Source: Thermohalobaculum sediminis | Lineage (GTDB): Bacteria > Pseudomonadota > Alphaproteobacteria > Rhodobacterales > Rhodobacteraceae | Reading direction: 5' to 3' | DNA: 64,000 nt | Assembly: GCF_023487995.1 (NCBI RefSeq) | Contig: NZ_JAMFKN010000009.1 | Span: 1-64,000 of the forward strand | Part shown: one piece after another, positions 11,269 to 21,209 of the stretch | Layout: each line of letters begins with the position of its first letter | How positions within the stretch are numbered: the stretch's first letter is position 1 | The notes under the pieces: generated by a model | The model's input: the letters and a program-made list of their open reading frames with translations, nothing else | Database searches by the model: none | Told to the model about the DNA's origin: nothing | Made by a program: the position numbers and the translations under genes

Positions 11269-11970
11269 ATGAGACAAGCGCAGAAATCAAACCGTGCAAG
11301 GGGTCGCGGCGGCCGCAAGGGCGGCGGTGGCGGCGGTGGAAACAACCTGAACCGCGTCTACGAGAGCGCCGGCCCCGAGGGCAAGGTGCGCGGGACCCCG
11401 CAGCAGATCGTCGAGAAGTATCTGGGGCTCGCGCGCGACGCCCAGACTTCGGGCGACCGGGTGACGGCGGAGAACTTCCTCCAGCATGCCGAGCACTACC
11501 AGCGCATCGTCCTGCAGGCGCTTGGCGCGCAGGAGGAGCGGCGCGAGAACGTCGCCTCGGACAGCGACGACGACGATGACGACGAGTACACCCAGCCCTC
11601 GCCCCACGCCCAGCGGATGTCCGAGCCGCGCCAGCATGGCGGCGGGCAGCATCACCACAACGGCCGCGATCATGGCGGCCATGCGGCGTCTCATCCGGCC
11701 CCGGCGTCCGAGCCGCAGCCGGTCAGCTCGCTGACCACCATCGATCTGTCGGACGAGGATGGCGCCGACCTTCTCGTCACGACCGAGAGCACGGCCCGGC
11801 TCGAGCCCGCGCCGCAGGCCCCGGCGGCGGCGCAACCCGAGGCCGCCGCTCCCGCCCAGCCCCGGCGTCCGCGCCGCCCGCGCAACCGCCGCCCGGCGGA
11901 AGGCGGCGAGGCGCAGCAGCCCGCGGGCGAGGCCGCGGCCCCGGCGCGCGGCGGCGGCGACGCCGACTGA
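11269..11970 (+). CDS. DUF4167 domain protein, probable RNA-binding
   Basis: 233-residue low-complexity protein. Residues about 1-85 match the DUF4167 pattern: an Arg/Gly-rich start (RARGRGGRKGGGGG), then NLNRVYESAGPEGKVRGTPQ and QIVEKYLGLARDAQTSGDRV and AENFLQHAEHYQRI. The rest is an acidic Asp run, His/Gly stretches and a Pro/Ala/Arg-rich tail ending in RRPRRPRNRRP. This family follows prfA-prmC in many alphaproteobacteria, as here, with 215 bases between. Basic Arg/Gly tracts suggest nucleic-acid binding, which is inference; no activity is established to my knowledge. Confidence 0.85.
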   Translation: MRQAQKSNRARGRGGRKGGGGGGGNNLNRVYESAGPEGKVRGTPQQIVEKYLGLARDAQTSGDRVTAENFLQHAEHYQRIVLQALGAQEERRENVASDSDDDDDDEYTQPSPHAQRMSEPRQHGGGQHHHNGRDHGGHAASHPAPASEPQPVSSLTTIDLSDEDGADLLVTTESTARLEPAPQAPAAAQPEAAAPAQPRRPRRPRNRRPAEGGEAQQPAGEAAAPARGGGDAD

Positions 11971-12107
11971 CACCCAGGCGCGCGCGGTTCCGGCCAGCGC
12001 GCGCGAGCCCCTGCGTGGCTTGCGAGCGCGGCCTTGGGACGCGGCCGCCCGGCGCCGGGTTGGCGTCCCGCCGCGGCTGCATCCCCTTCAGGGCGAGGTG
12101 TCCGGGA

Positions 12108-12443
12108 TCAGAGCGAGAAGCTGGTGCCGCAGCCGCAGGTCGCGGTGGCATTGGGGTTCTCGACCGCGAAGCGCGCGCCGATCAGTTCGTCCCTGAAATC
12201 GACCACGGCGCCCGACAGGAAGGGCAGGCTTTCGGGGTCGACCAGCACGCGCTGGCCCTCGCCCTCGATCACCAGGTCGTCGGGGGCAGGTGTGTCCTCG
12301 AGCTTGAACTCGTACTGGAAGCCCGAGCAGCCTCCGCCCAGCACGGCCACCCGCAGGGTTGCAGGCGTGCCCTGTTCATCGGCGATCTCGGCGAGGCGCG
12401 AGAAGACGCGCGGCGTCACCTTCACGGGCAGGGTCAGGTCCAT
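12108..12443 (-). CDS. erpA: Iron-sulfur cluster insertion protein ErpA (A-type carrier)
   Basis: 111-residue HesB/IscA-type carrier delivering [Fe-S] clusters to apoproteins such as IspG. The three ligand cysteines are present: Cys39 in GGGCSGF, and Cys103 and Cys105 in ATCGCGTSFSL. VTPRVFSRLAEIADEQ is the usual N-terminus. It faces dgt divergently, with about 108 bases between the starts. ErpA fits best by length and by its position opposite dgt; IscA or SufA type is possible. Confidence 0.9.
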   Translation of the reverse strand: MDLTLPVKVTPRVFSRLAEIADEQGTPATLRVAVLGGGCSGFQYEFKLEDTPAPDDLVIEGEGQRVLVDPESLPFLSGAVVDFRDELIGARFAVENPNATATCGCGTSFSL

Positions 12444-12551
12444 CCTTGGCGCTCCTGAACGGCGAAAGCGTGTTTGGGGCGCGGGGCTCGCGCCGGGCCA
12501 TCCACTGAAGTATGTATCCAGCGCGCGCGGCGGAACAAGGGGGCAGGGCTG

Positions 12552-13736
12552 ATGGACGAGGACAGGCTGGCGCCATTTGCCGCCCATCCCTCGCGTTCGC
12601 GCGGGCGGCTGCATCCTGAGGAGGAGAGCGCGCACCGCTCGCCCTTCCAGCGCGACCGCGACCGGATCATCCATTCGGCCGCCTTCCGCCGGCTCAAGCA
12701 CAAGACGCAGGTCTTCGTCGAGCACGAGGGGGATTATTACCGCACGCGGCTCACCCACAGCCTCGAGGTGGCGCAGATTGCCCGCACCGTGGCGCGGCAT
12801 TTCCGGCTGAACGAGGATCTGGCCGAGGCGGTGGCGCTGGCGCACGACCTCGGCCACACGCCGTTCGGGCATACCGGCGAGGACGCGCTTGACGCCTGCA
12901 TGGCTGCGCATGGCGGCTTCGACCACAACGCGCAGGCGCTGAAGATCGTGACCAGCCTGGAAGGGCACTACGCCGAGTTCGAGGGGCTGAACCTGACCTG
13001 GGAGACGCTGGAGGGCATCGCCAAGCACAACGGGCCCCTGCTGCCCGCGGCCGGTGCATCGCGCGAGGGGCTGCCGGACGCGATCGCGGCCTATGCGGCG
13101 CGGCACGACCTGGAACTGCACACGCGCGCGGGAGCCGAGGCGCAGGTGGCCGCACTGTCGGACGACATCGCCTATGTGAACCACGACCTGCATGACGGGC
13201 TGCGCGCGGGCCTGTTCACCGAGGCCGAGGCCGAGGCGCTGCCGCTGGTCGGCCGCTGCTACTCCGAGGTGGACCGCCGCTATCCCTCTCTCGCGCCCCA
13301 GAAGCGCCGGCACGAGGCGCTGCGCCGGGTGTTCGGGCTGATGGTGGACGACCTGCTGGCCGAGACGCAGGCACGGCTCGCCGCGGCCGCGCCCGGGTCG
13401 ATGGCCGATGTGCAGGCCCTGCCGATGCCGGTGGTCGCCTTCTCGACCGCGATGGCCGAGGACATCCGCGCGATCAAGGGCTTCCTGTTCCGCCGCATGT
13501 ATCGCCACTGGCGCGTCAAGCGGATGCGGATCAAGGCGACAGGGGTGGTGACCGAGCTGTTCGGCATCTTCTGGGAGGCGCCGGACCTCATGCCCAACGA
13601 ATGGGCCGATGCCGCGATTGCCGCCCCAGACGCCACGGGGCGGGCGCGGGTGGTGGCCGACTACATCGCCGGCATGACCGACCGCTTCGCGCTCGAGGAG
13701 CACCGGGTGCTCACCGATCCGCAGGCCCGCGCCTGA
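12552..13736 (+). CDS. dgt: Deoxyguanosinetriphosphate triphosphohydrolase-like protein
   Basis: 394-residue HD-domain dNTPase that splits dNTPs to deoxynucleosides and tripolyphosphate. Metal ligands are visible as His69 (RLTHSLEV), His98 and Asp99 ([12 protein letters not shown]), with the later Asp in [11 protein letters not shown]. The N-terminal [10 protein letters not shown]...[21 protein letters not shown] block marks the long dGTPase-like type 2 group common in alphaproteobacteria. It precedes argS by about 100 bases on the same strand. Confidence 0.92.
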   Translation: MDEDRLAPFAAHPSRSRGRLHPEEESAHRSPFQRDRDRIIHSAAFRRLKHKTQVFVEHEGDYYRTRLTHSLEVAQIARTVARHFRLNEDLAEAVALAHDLGHTPFGHTGEDALDACMAAHGGFDHNAQALKIVTSLEGHYAEFEGLNLTWETLEGIAKHNGPLLPAAGASREGLPDAIAAYAARHDLELHTRAGAEAQVAALSDDIAYVNHDLHDGLRAGLFTEAEAEALPLVGRCYSEVDRRYPSLAPQKRRHEALRRVFGLMVDDLLAETQARLAAAAPGSMADVQALPMPVVAFSTAMAEDIRAIKGFLFRRMYRHWRVKRMRIKATGVVTELFGIFWEAPDLMPNEWADAAIAAPDATGRARVVADYIAGMTDRFALEEHRVLTDPQARA

Positions 13737-13836
13737 GCGCGCCGCGGCGTTGGACCGCGCCGCGCCGCTGTGCTATCGACCGCGCGACCCATGCCCGCGC
13801 AGCCGCGCCGCGGCTTCCCGAGACCGAAAGACCGAC

Positions 13837-15591
13837 ATGGCCGCAATGAACCTGTTTGCCGATATCCGCACCCTCGTGACCGACTGCCTGACCGCGATGG
13901 CGGCGGAAGGCCAGCTTCCCGCCCGGCTCGATTTCGCCAATGTCGCGGTCGAGCCGCCGCGCGATGCCGCGCATGGCGACATGGCGACGAACGCGGCGAT
14001 GGTGCTGGCGAAACCGGCGGGCGTGAAGCCGCGCGACATCGCCAATGCGCTCGCGCCCCGTCTGGCGGCCGACCCGCGCGTGGCCGAGGCGACGGTCGCG
14101 GGGCCTGGCTTCATCAACCTGCGGCTCGCGCCCGCGGTCTGGCAGGGCGTGGTGGCGACGGCGCTGGAGTTCGGCACCGATTACGGGCGCGCGATGGCCG
14201 GCGCGGGGCGGCGGGTGAACGTCGAATACGTCTCGGCCAACCCCACGGGGCCGCTGCATGTCGGCCACACGCGCGGCGCGGTGTTCGGCGACGCGCTGGC
14301 GCGTCTCCTTGCCTTTGCGGGCTGGGACGTGACCAAGGAGTATTACATCAACGACGGCGGCGCGCAGGTCGAGGTGTTGGCCCGGTCCGCATACCTGCGC
14401 TACCGCGAGGCGAATGGCGAGGCGGTCGAGATCCCCGCGGGCCTTTACCCGGGCGACTATCTCGTCGAGGTGGGCAAGGCACTTGCCGCCGAGTTCGGCG
14501 ACAGCCTGATGGACCAGCCCGAGGAAAGCTGGCTGCCCGACGTGCGCGACTTCGCCATCGAGCGGATGATGGCGATGATCCGCGACGACCTCGCCGCGCT
14601 GGGCGTGACGATGGACGTGTTCTTCTCGGAGCGCTCGCTCTACGGCACCGGCCAGATCGAGGCAACGCTGGCGGCGCTGGAGGAAAAGGACCTCGTCTAT
14701 GTCGGCGAGCTCGAGCCACCCAAGGGCAAGCTGCCCGAGGACTGGGAGCCCCGCCCGCAGACCCTGTTCCGCTCGACGGCCTATGGTGACGACACCGACC
14801 GCCCGGTGCGCAAGGCGGACGGGTCGTGGACCTATTTCGCCCCCGACATCGCCTATCACCGCGACAAGATCGAGCGCGGCTTTGACCTCCTGATCGACGT
14901 CTGGGGCGCCGACCATGGCGGCTATGTCAAGCGGATGAAGGCGGCGGTGGCCGCGCTGAGCGACAACCGGGTCGAGCTCGACGTCAAGCTCTGCCAGCTC
15001 GTCAAGCTCTTCAAGGCCGGCGAGCCCTACAAGATGTCGAAGCGGGCGGGCACCTTCGTGACGCTGCGCGACGTGGTGGACGAGGTGGGTGCCGACGTCA
15101 CCCGCTTCGTCATGCTGACGCGCAAGAACGACGCGCCGCTCGACTTCGACTTCGCTAAGGCGCTGGAGCAGAGCCGCGACAACCCGGTCTGGTACGTGCA
15201 GTACGCGAACGCCCGCACCCATTCCGTGTTCCGCGCGGCCGAGGAGAAGGGCGCGGGCGTGGCGGAAGAGTCACTGAAAGGTGCCGATCTCACCCTGCTG
15301 GGGCATCCGGCCGAGCTTGCGCTCTTGCGCAAGATCGCCGAGTGGCCGCGTCTGGTGGAAACCGCGGCGCAGCATCACGAGCCTCACAGGATCGCCTTCT
15401 ATCTCTATGACCTCGCGTCGGAATTCCACGCGCTGTGGAACCGCGGGCAGGACGAGCCGGGGCTGAGGATCGTGCAACCCGAGGACCCTGCTGCTTCGCG
15501 CGCGCGCCTTGCCATGGCGCTTGCCGTCAGAGTTGTTATTTCGGCCGGTCTTGGTATTCTTGGCGTCACCCCTGCGAGTGAGATGAAATAG
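13837..15591 (+). CDS. argS: Arginyl-tRNA synthetase
   Basis: 584-residue class Ia synthetase. The HIGH equivalent is HVGH (141-144) in [20 protein letters not shown]; the KMSKS-type loop is KMSK at 399-402 in [14 protein letters not shown]. An N-terminal Add-1 domain and a C-terminal DALR anticodon-binding domain (final 120 residues, with [17 protein letters not shown]) are complete. The ATG at 13837 gives the normal N-terminus; the next Met (13846) is a possible alternative. It heads the argS-SPOR-nagZ-scpA-scpB series. Confidence 0.96.
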   Translation: MAAMNLFADIRTLVTDCLTAMAAEGQLPARLDFANVAVEPPRDAAHGDMATNAAMVLAKPAGVKPRDIANALAPRLAADPRVAEATVAGPGFINLRLAPAVWQGVVATALEFGTDYGRAMAGAGRRVNVEYVSANPTGPLHVGHTRGAVFGDALARLLAFAGWDVTKEYYINDGGAQVEVLARSAYLRYREANGEAVEIPAGLYPGDYLVEVGKALAAEFGDSLMDQPEESWLPDVRDFAIERMMAMIRDDLAALGVTMDVFFSERSLYGTGQIEATLAALEEKDLVYVGELEPPKGKLPEDWEPRPQTLFRSTAYGDDTDRPVRKADGSWTYFAPDIAYHRDKIERGFDLLIDVWGADHGGYVKRMKAAVAALSDNRVELDVKLCQLVKLFKAGEPYKMSKRAGTFVTLRDVVDEVGADVTRFVMLTRKNDAPLDFDFAKALEQSRDNPVWYVQYANARTHSVFRAAEEKGAGVAEESLKGADLTLLGHPAELALLRKIAEWPRLVETAAQHHEPHRIAFYLYDLASEFHALWNRGQDEPGLRIVQPEDPAASRARLAMALAVRVVISAGLGILGVTPASEMK

Positions 15592-15667
15592 TCACGATTA
15601 AGAACAAGCTGGGGTCGAGCAGGCAATCCCCGGGAGCCTCTCCGGGGCGCGACAGGCGCGGGAGGCT

Positions 15668-16624
15668 ATGAAAGCCTATTACGACGACGATGAAGACTAT
15701 GCCGACGCCCTCAGTGCCGCACATGCCCGCGGCGGCTGGCGCGCCACTGTGTCGATCTGGATCGGCGCGGGGGTGGCGCTCGCCCTGATCGCGGGGCTCG
15801 TGCTCTGGTCGTGGCAACTCGCGACGCGCGAGCCGGGCGAGGTTCCGCTGATCCGCGCCGCCGTCTCGCCCGCCAAGGAACGCCCCGCCGACCCCGGCGG
15901 CGCAGGCACGCCGCACCAGGATGTCCGCGCCTTCGACGCGGCGCTGGGGCAGGGCGGGGCCGCGCCGCAGGTCGTGCTTGCCCCGCCCGCGCCCGCGCCG
16001 ACCGCCGAGGACACCGCCATGGGACGCCTTGCGCCGCAGGCCGGTGGCGCATCGCCCGACGTGGTCGCGGCCGTGGTCGGCGGCGTCGAGGAGGTCGACG
16101 AGCGCGCGCCCCCGGCGGCCGCGATGCCCGGCCCGAGCCCGCTGATCGAGGCCGAGCAGGCCCTGATCGAGGAGAGCCTGCGACGCGTCCTGACGGATCA
16201 GGGGACGGTAGGGCCGGTTCCACCGGTAGGCGCCACCAGCGAGCAGGCGCCACCCTACAGCCCCGCAATCCGCGGCAAGCCGGGTGACCTGGCCGCGCGC
16301 GTCGCCGCCGCTGCCGCCACGGCTACCGATGCCGAGGCGACGCTGCGCGAGCAGGCGGCGACCTCGCAGATCCAGGTCCAGCTTGGCGCCTTCCCCGAGC
16401 GCGGCGAGGTCGACCGCGAATGGCAGCGCATCTACCAGGCGAACCGCGACATCCTGTCGGGGCGGACGCTTGCCGTGCAGCAGACCACCTCGGGCGGGAC
16501 CGTCTATTTCCGCCTGCGCGTGGGGCCCTTCCGCGACGGGCACGAGGCCAATACGGTCTGCCAGGCCCTGAAGGCGCGAGGGCAGGACTGCCTCGTCGCC
16601 ATAAACACCGACCGGAGGGGATGA
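15668..16624 (+). CDS. SPOR-domain envelope protein
   Basis: 318-residue single-pass inner-membrane protein. A cytoplasmic acidic N-terminus (YYDDDEDYADAL) is followed by one membrane span at about 32-52 (SIWIGAGVALALIAGLVLW), a long Ala/Pro-rich periplasmic linker and a C-terminal SPOR domain (about residues 238-315, from SQIQVQLGAFPERGEVDREW to the VYFRLRVGPF and CLVAIN strands). SPOR domains bind denuded septal peptidoglycan, so a role in division or wall turnover is likely. It fits with its neighbour nagZ, whose start lies 1 base after its stop. Confidence 0.88.
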   Translation: MKAYYDDDEDYADALSAAHARGGWRATVSIWIGAGVALALIAGLVLWSWQLATREPGEVPLIRAAVSPAKERPADPGGAGTPHQDVRAFDAALGQGGAAPQVVLAPPAPAPTAEDTAMGRLAPQAGGASPDVVAAVVGGVEEVDERAPPAAAMPGPSPLIEAEQALIEESLRRVLTDQGTVGPVPPVGATSEQAPPYSPAIRGKPGDLAARVAAAAATATDAEATLREQAATSQIQVQLGAFPERGEVDREWQRIYQANRDILSGRTLAVQQTTSGGTVYFRLRVGPFRDGHEANTVCQALKARGQDCLVAINTDRRG

Positions 16625-16625
16625 G

Positions 16626-17639
16626 GTGGCGGCCCCCTCGGCCTCCATCTTCGGCGTCCTTGGCCCCGCGTTGACGCAGGCCGAGCGCGCCTTTCTGCGC
16701 GAGGCAGACCCCTGGGGCTTCATCCTGTTCGCGCGGAACATCGAGAGCCCGGCGCAGGTCGCGGCGCTGGTGGCCGGGCTGCGCGAGGCGGTGGGCCGCA
16801 ACGCCCCCGTGCTGATCGACCAGGAGGGTGGGCGCGTCGCCCGGCTTCGTCCGCCGCACTGGCGCGGCTGGCGCCCGGTGGCGCACCTGTTCGACGGTCG
16901 GGCCGAGGCCGAGGCGCGCGAGGCATTGCGCCTGCGCTATCGCATCATCGCGGCCGAGCTTGCGGCTCTGGGCATCGACGTGAACTGCATGCCGCTGCTG
17001 GACCTGCCGGTGCCGGGCAGCCACGACGTGATCGGCGCGCGCGCGCTGGGCACCGAGCCGGCGCCGGTGGCCGCCCGCGCCCGCGTTGTCTGCGAGGCGC
17101 TGCGCGAGGGGGGCGTGCTGCCGGTCGTCAAGCACCTCCCCGGCCATGGACGTGCCACGGTCGACAGCCACGAGGGGCTGCCGCGGGTCGCGACGGATCT
17201 CGCCACGCTCGACGCCACCGACTTCGAGGCGTTCCGGCCCCTGGCCGGCGAGGTGCTGGGGATGACCGCGCATATCGTCTACGAGGCGGTCGACCCCGAC
17301 GCCTGCGCGACGCTCTCGCCCGCCTGCATCCGTCTCATCCGCGAGCGGATCGGCTTCGAGGGGTGCCTGATGACGGATGATCTCTCGATGCACGCGCTCG
17401 CCGGCCCGATGGGCGCGCGGGCCGGGGCGGCGCTTGCCGCGGGGTGCGACCTGATCCTGCACTGCAATGGCGAGATGGCCGAGATGGAGGCGATCGCCGC
17501 CGCCACCCCCGGCCTCGCCGGGGCCGCTCTCGCCCGTGCCGACCGCGCGCTGGCGGCGCGGCGCGCGCCCGGGTCCTTCGACGCCGACGACGCCCATGCC
17601 CGCTATCTCGCCCTGACCGGAGAGGCCGCCCATGCCTGA
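16626..17639 (+). CDS. nagZ: Beta-N-acetylhexosaminidase
   Basis: 337-residue glycoside hydrolase family 3 enzyme that removes GlcNAc from anhydromuropeptides in cell-wall recycling in the cytoplasm. The GH3 NagZ signature KHLPGHG lies at 169-175, followed by DSHEGLPRV. The catalytic-Asp loop is LMTDDLSMHAL. The start is GTG at 16626, one base after the preceding stop. The gene overlaps scpA by 8 bases. Length and motifs match the compact one-domain NagZ of Gram-negatives. Confidence 0.94.
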   Translation: MAAPSASIFGVLGPALTQAERAFLREADPWGFILFARNIESPAQVAALVAGLREAVGRNAPVLIDQEGGRVARLRPPHWRGWRPVAHLFDGRAEAEAREALRLRYRIIAAELAALGIDVNCMPLLDLPVPGSHDVIGARALGTEPAPVAARARVVCEALREGGVLPVVKHLPGHGRATVDSHEGLPRVATDLATLDATDFEAFRPLAGEVLGMTAHIVYEAVDPDACATLSPACIRLIRERIGFEGCLMTDDLSMHALAGPMGARAGAALAAGCDLILHCNGEMAEMEAIAAATPGLAGAALARADRALAARRAPGSFDADDAHARYLALTGEAAHA

Positions 17640-18456
17640 CGACATCTTCGATCTCGACGCGCTCGCGGCCTTCGAGGGGGCGCCTCGCGACTCCGCCGCC
17701 ATCGAGGCCGAGACGCTGGTGGTGGACGTGGACGGCTTCGAGGGGCCGCTCGACCTGCTGCTGACGCTCGCGCGCGCGCAGAAGGTGGACATGCGGCGCA
17801 TCTCGGTGTTGCAACTGGCCGAGCAGTATCTGGCCTTCATGGCCGAGGCGCGGCGGATGCGCATCGAGCTGGCGGCCGACTACCTGGTGATGGCGGCGTG
17901 GCTCGCGTATCTCAAGTCGCGCCTGCTGCTGCCCCAGCCCGACGGCGCCGAGGGGCCGTCGGGCGAGGAGCTGGCGGCGCGGCTGGCCTTCCAGCTCGAG
18001 CGCCTCGAGGCGATGCGGCGCGCGGCGGCGCGGCTGATGGCGCGCGACCAGAAGGGGCGCGACTTCTTCGCCCGCGGGCTGACCGAGGCGATGACGGTGC
18101 GGCGGCGCACCGAATGGTCGGCGTCGCTGTCGGACCTGCTGCGCGCCTATGCCCGGGTCAAGACGCGCGAGGAATACCGCCCGCTCCAGATCGACCGCGA
18201 CGCGCTCTTTGCCATCGACGCGGCGCTCGACCGGCTGAAAAGCCTGGTCGGTCAGACGCTCGACTGGGGCAGCCTCGCGGGCTTCCTTCCCGAAGGCTGG
18301 GCGCTCGACCCGGTGAAGCGGCGCAGCGCGCTGGCCTCGTGCTTCGCGGCGTCGCTGGAGCTGGCCAAGCGCGGCGAGATCGAGCTCAGGCAGGCCGAGA
18401 CCTTCGCGCCGCTCTACCTGCGCCGCCGCGCCAGCGTGGCCGAGCCCGCCGGATGA
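17632..18456 (+). CDS. scpA: Segregation and condensation protein A
   Basis: 274-residue kleisin that bridges the SMC heads with ScpB. The N-terminal kleisin motif VDGFEGPLDLLLTLARAQKV lies at about 27-46, with LAADYLVMAAWLAYLKSRLL at about 80-99, and the C-terminal winged helix is RGEIELRQAETFAPLYLR. The ATG lies inside the nagZ end, an 8-base overlap. The gene ends in an ATGA overlap with scpB, so expression is tightly coupled. Confidence 0.94.
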   Translation: MPDDIFDLDALAAFEGAPRDSAAIEAETLVVDVDGFEGPLDLLLTLARAQKVDMRRISVLQLAEQYLAFMAEARRMRIELAADYLVMAAWLAYLKSRLLLPQPDGAEGPSGEELAARLAFQLERLEAMRRAAARLMARDQKGRDFFARGLTEAMTVRRRTEWSASLSDLLRAYARVKTREEYRPLQIDRDALFAIDAALDRLKSLVGQTLDWGSLAGFLPEGWALDPVKRRSALASCFAASLELAKRGEIELRQAETFAPLYLRRRASVAEPAG

Positions 18457-19175
18457 GCGACGAGACCGAGGACGAGGCCGGGCTCGCCGGGGCGGAGGAT
18501 ACGGGCGCGGCCGGGCTTTTCGACGCCCCCCCGCTGCCCGAGCAGGAGCGCATGGTCGAGGCAATCCTGTTCGCCGCCGCCGAGCCCATGACCCGCGCCC
18601 AGATCGAGGACCGCCTGCCGCACGGCTCGGATGCCGGCGCGGCGCTCGAGATGCTCCGCCGCCGCTACGAGGGCCGCGGCGTGCGGCTGGTCCGCGTGGG
18701 GCCGGGCTGGGCGTTCCGCACGGCGCCCGACCTCGGCTTCCTGATGCGTCGCGAGGCGGCCGAGTCGCGCAAGCTCTCGCGCGCGGCGATCGAGACGCTG
18801 GCGATCGTCGCCTATCACCAGCCCGTTACCCGCGCCGAGATCGAGGAGATCCGCGGCGTCACCGTCTCGAAGGGCACGGTGGACCTGCTGATGGAGCTCG
18901 ACTGGATCAGGCTGGGCCGCCGGCGCGAGACGCCGGGGCGGCCGGTGACCTTCGTGACGACGAATGCCTTCCTCGACCATTTCGGGCTCGAAAGCGCGCG
19001 CGACCTGCCGGGACTGAAGGAGCTGCGCGCCGCGGGCCTGCTCGACGGCATGCCGCCCGAGGGGGGCGAGGGCGACGAGCCGGGAGAGGAGGTCGAGACC
19101 TCCGACATGTTCGGGGAGGAGGCCGAGGCCGACGATTCCGCCGGCGACACCGGCGACGATCTGCCCCCGCGCTGA
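18453..19175 (+). CDS. scpB: Segregation and condensation protein B
   Basis: 240-residue ScpB with paired winged-helix domains. The block SRAAIETLAIVAYHQPVTRA followed by EIEEIRGVTVSKGTVDLLME is diagnostic, then IRLGRRRETPGRPVTFVTT and FLDHFGLESARDLPGLKEL. An acidic, Glu/Asp-rich C-terminal tail of about 35 residues is added after the conserved part. The start overlaps the scpA stop (ATGA). Confidence 0.94.
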   Translation: MSDETEDEAGLAGAEDTGAAGLFDAPPLPEQERMVEAILFAAAEPMTRAQIEDRLPHGSDAGAALEMLRRRYEGRGVRLVRVGPGWAFRTAPDLGFLMRREAAESRKLSRAAIETLAIVAYHQPVTRAEIEEIRGVTVSKGTVDLLMELDWIRLGRRRETPGRPVTFVTTNAFLDHFGLESARDLPGLKELRAAGLLDGMPPEGGEGDEPGEEVETSDMFGEEAEADDSAGDTGDDLPPR

Positions 19176-19185
19176 CCGCGGACCC

Positions 19186-19256
19186 GCAGGGCGGGGTTCA
19201 CTCCGCCATTCCTCTGGTCGATGCCGGCGGGGTGACCGTGGCGGGGTGAACCCCGC
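19186..19256. repeat. Inverted repeat and dispersed 17-mer after scpB
   Basis: gcggggttca (19191-19200) and tgaaccccgc (19247-19256) form a 10-bp inverted repeat spaced by 46 bases. The 17-mer gcagggcggggttcact at 19186-19202 recurs exactly at 55036-55052, where flanking bases are also similar. It is probably a small dispersed palindromic element; a structural role in 3-prime end stability is possible. Confidence 0.5.
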
Positions 19257-19355
19257 GCAACGATAGCCCACCGGTCGCCGCGGCCCGTCGCGGCACAGCC
19301 GCGATCCGTGCCGGCCGGGGCTAGATGCCTTGCACGGCACGCCCCTCGCGCGGCG

Positions 19356-20441
19356 TCATGGCGCCCGGAAATGCTTGGCGAGCTTCAGCGCCTGTCCCTG
19401 GTAGTTCGAGCCGATGTCGCGGCCGTAGAGCAGGTCCGGTACCTCGGCCATGCGCTCGAACACCAGCCGGCCCACCACCTGCCCGTGCTCGAGCGCGAAG
19501 GGCGCCTCGTGGCAGCGCACCTCGAGCACGCCGCGCGAGCCCGAGCCGCCGGTGGACGGGTGCCCGAAGCCCGGGTCGAAGAAGCCCGCGTAATGCACCC
19601 GGAACTCGCCCGCGACGGCCGTGTAGGGCATCATCTCGGCCGCGGTCTGCGGCGGGATCGACACCGCCTCGCGGCTGACCAGGATGTAGAAGGCGCCGGG
19701 GTCGAGGATGATCCCGCCATGCGAGCCGGGGCGGACCGGCTCCCAGAACTCCTCGACCGGGTAGTGGCCGATGCGGCCAAGGTCGATCAGACCGGCATGG
19801 CGCCGTGCCCGCCAGCCGATCAGGCCGCCCGGCGCCGCCGCCCTGAGATCGACCGAGAAGCCGAGGCCCCCATCGATCACCGGCTCGACGTCCACCAGCC
19901 GGTCGCGCGCGTTCAGCGCGGCGAGCGCCGCGTCGTCGAGCATCGCCTCGCCGCGGCGGAAGCGGATCTGGTTGAGCGCGACTCCCGGCCGCACCAGCAC
20001 CGAGAAGGTGCGCGGGCTGATCTCGGCATAGAGGGGGCCCTGGTAGCCCGCCTCGACCCGGTCGAACTCGGCCGAGCGGTCGGTGATGAGCCGCGTCAGC
20101 AGGTCGAGCCGCCCGGTCGAGCTCTTCGCGTTCGCGGCCGCCGAGACATCCGCGGGCAGCGCCAGCCGCTCGCTGAGCTCGACCACGTACACGCAGCCGG
20201 TCTCGAGCACCGCGCCGGGGGTGAGGTCGATCTCGTGCATCGCGAACAGCGCCAGCCGCTCGGCCACCGTGCGCTCCCGCCCGGCGAGGAAGCTCGCCCG
20301 CACGCGCCAGGCCCGGCGCCCCAGCCGCAGGTCGAGGCTCGCGGGCTGGATCTGGGCGCGCGTCACCTCGGGCAGGGCGGCGATCTCGCCGGCTTCGATC
20401 ATCGCCCGCAGGCCCTGCGAGGGGATCACGCCATCCGTCAT
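19356..20441 (-). CDS. dcd: 2'-deoxycytidine 5'-triphosphate deaminase, double-length form
   Basis: 361-residue protein of the dUTPase/Dcd superfamily, nearly twice the length of E. coli Dcd (about 190 residues). The N-terminal half has QPASLDLRLG and the active-site-like block NAKSSTGRLDLLTRLITDRS. The C-terminal half has a second fold (FEPVRPGSHGGIILDPGAFY-type region, then HYAGFFDPGFGHPSTGGSGS). This long form is annotated as dCTP deaminase in alphaproteobacteria; whether both halves are catalytic is not visible. It supplies dUMP precursors for thymidylate. Confidence 0.82.
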   Translation of the reverse strand: MTDGVIPSQGLRAMIEAGEIAALPEVTRAQIQPASLDLRLGRRAWRVRASFLAGRERTVAERLALFAMHEIDLTPGAVLETGCVYVVELSERLALPADVSAAANAKSSTGRLDLLTRLITDRSAEFDRVEAGYQGPLYAEISPRTFSVLVRPGVALNQIRFRRGEAMLDDAALAALNARDRLVDVEPVIDGGLGFSVDLRAAAPGGLIGWRARRHAGLIDLGRIGHYPVEEFWEPVRPGSHGGIILDPGAFYILVSREAVSIPPQTAAEMMPYTAVAGEFRVHYAGFFDPGFGHPSTGGSGSRGVLEVRCHEAPFALEHGQVVGRLVFERMAEVPDLLYGRDIGSNYQGQALKLAKHFRAP

Positions 20442-20481
20442 GCCGGTCCTCCTTCGGCCCGGAGCGGGGCCGGAAACGAAA

Positions 20482-20506
20482 ACGCCAGCGGCAGGGCCGC
20501 TGGCGT
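20482..20506 (-). terminator. Intrinsic terminator of tRNA-Pro
   Basis: A perfect 10-bp stem, acgccagcgg/ccgctggcgt, with a 5-base loop lies just beyond the tRNA 3-prime end. On the minus strand it is followed by TTTTCGTTT. It ends transcription of the tRNA before the dcd gene. Confidence 0.8.
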
Positions 20507-20514
20507 CTCGGTGT

Positions 20515-20591
20515 TGGTCGGGCCGGCGAGATTCGAACTCACGACCTCTTGCGCCCCATGCAAGCGCGCTACCAGGCTGCGCTACGGCCCG
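20515..20591 (-). tRNA. tRNA-Pro (anticodon GGG)
   Basis: The minus strand gives a 77-nt tRNA with CCA encoded. The acceptor stem is CGGGCCG/CGGCCCG. The anticodon stem CTTGC/GCAAG encloses ATGGGGC, anticodon GGG (Pro CCC/CCU). The T-arm is GAGTTCGAATCTC. It lies between merR and dcd with its own terminator hairpin. Confidence 0.95.
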
Positions 20592-20711
20592 ACAACCGTG
20601 GACGCCCTTATACCGGTTGCGCCCGCGAGTTCAATGGGAAAGCGACGGATTTCCATCGCCACAACGACGGCGCCGGGCCGCCCGCAAACGGCCCGACCCG
20701 CGGTGCGCGCC

Positions 20712-21209
20712 TCAGTTCCGCTCGAGCCGCGCGAGCACCGATTCGAGGCGCGCGATCGAGGCGCGGATGCGCTCGGCGGGGTCACCCGCGGCCTCGTCCG
20801 GCGCCGCCTCGGCAGCCTGCGGCGGGGCCATCCGCGCGCGGATCGAGGCGAGCCGCGCCGGCGTGTCCTCGGGCAGGGAGGGCACCAGCGGCGCCCCCCC
20901 GGCCTCGGCGCGCCCGCGCGCGATCACGGCCTTGACGCCCTGCTCGCGCAGCACCTTCTGCACGCCCTTGATGGTCATGCCATCGCCGTAGAGCAGCGCC
21001 TTGATGCCGCGCAGCAGCGCCACGTGGTCGGGGCGGTAGAGCCGCCGCCCGCCGCCGCGCTTCAGCGGCCGGATCTGGGTGAACCTGGTCTCCCAGAAGC
21101 GCAGGACGTGTTGCGGCAGGTCCAGTTCCTCGGCGACTTCGCTGATCGTGCGGAACGCCTCGGGCGACTTGACCGGGCTGCCCTGCTGCGATGCCGGGAC
21201 CGTGCTCAC
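20712..21209 (-). CDS. MerR-family regulator
   Basis: 165-residue protein with an N-terminal MerR winged helix (residues about 19-88: [40 protein letters not shown], then [20 protein letters not shown] and [13 protein letters not shown]). The C-terminal half is Ala/Arg/Glu-rich and has no Cys cluster, so it is not a metal sensor of the classic type. It overlaps the ihfA stop by 4 bases. This ihfA-merR pair is common in alphaproteobacteria; its targets are unknown. Confidence 0.85.
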   Translation of the reverse strand: MSTVPASQQGSPVKSPEAFRTISEVAEELDLPQHVLRFWETRFTQIRPLKRGGGRRLYRPDHVALLRGIKALLYGDGMTIKGVQKVLREQGVKAVIARGRAEAGGAPLVPSLPEDTPARLASIRARMAPPQAAEAAPDEAAGDPAERIRASIARLESVLARLERN

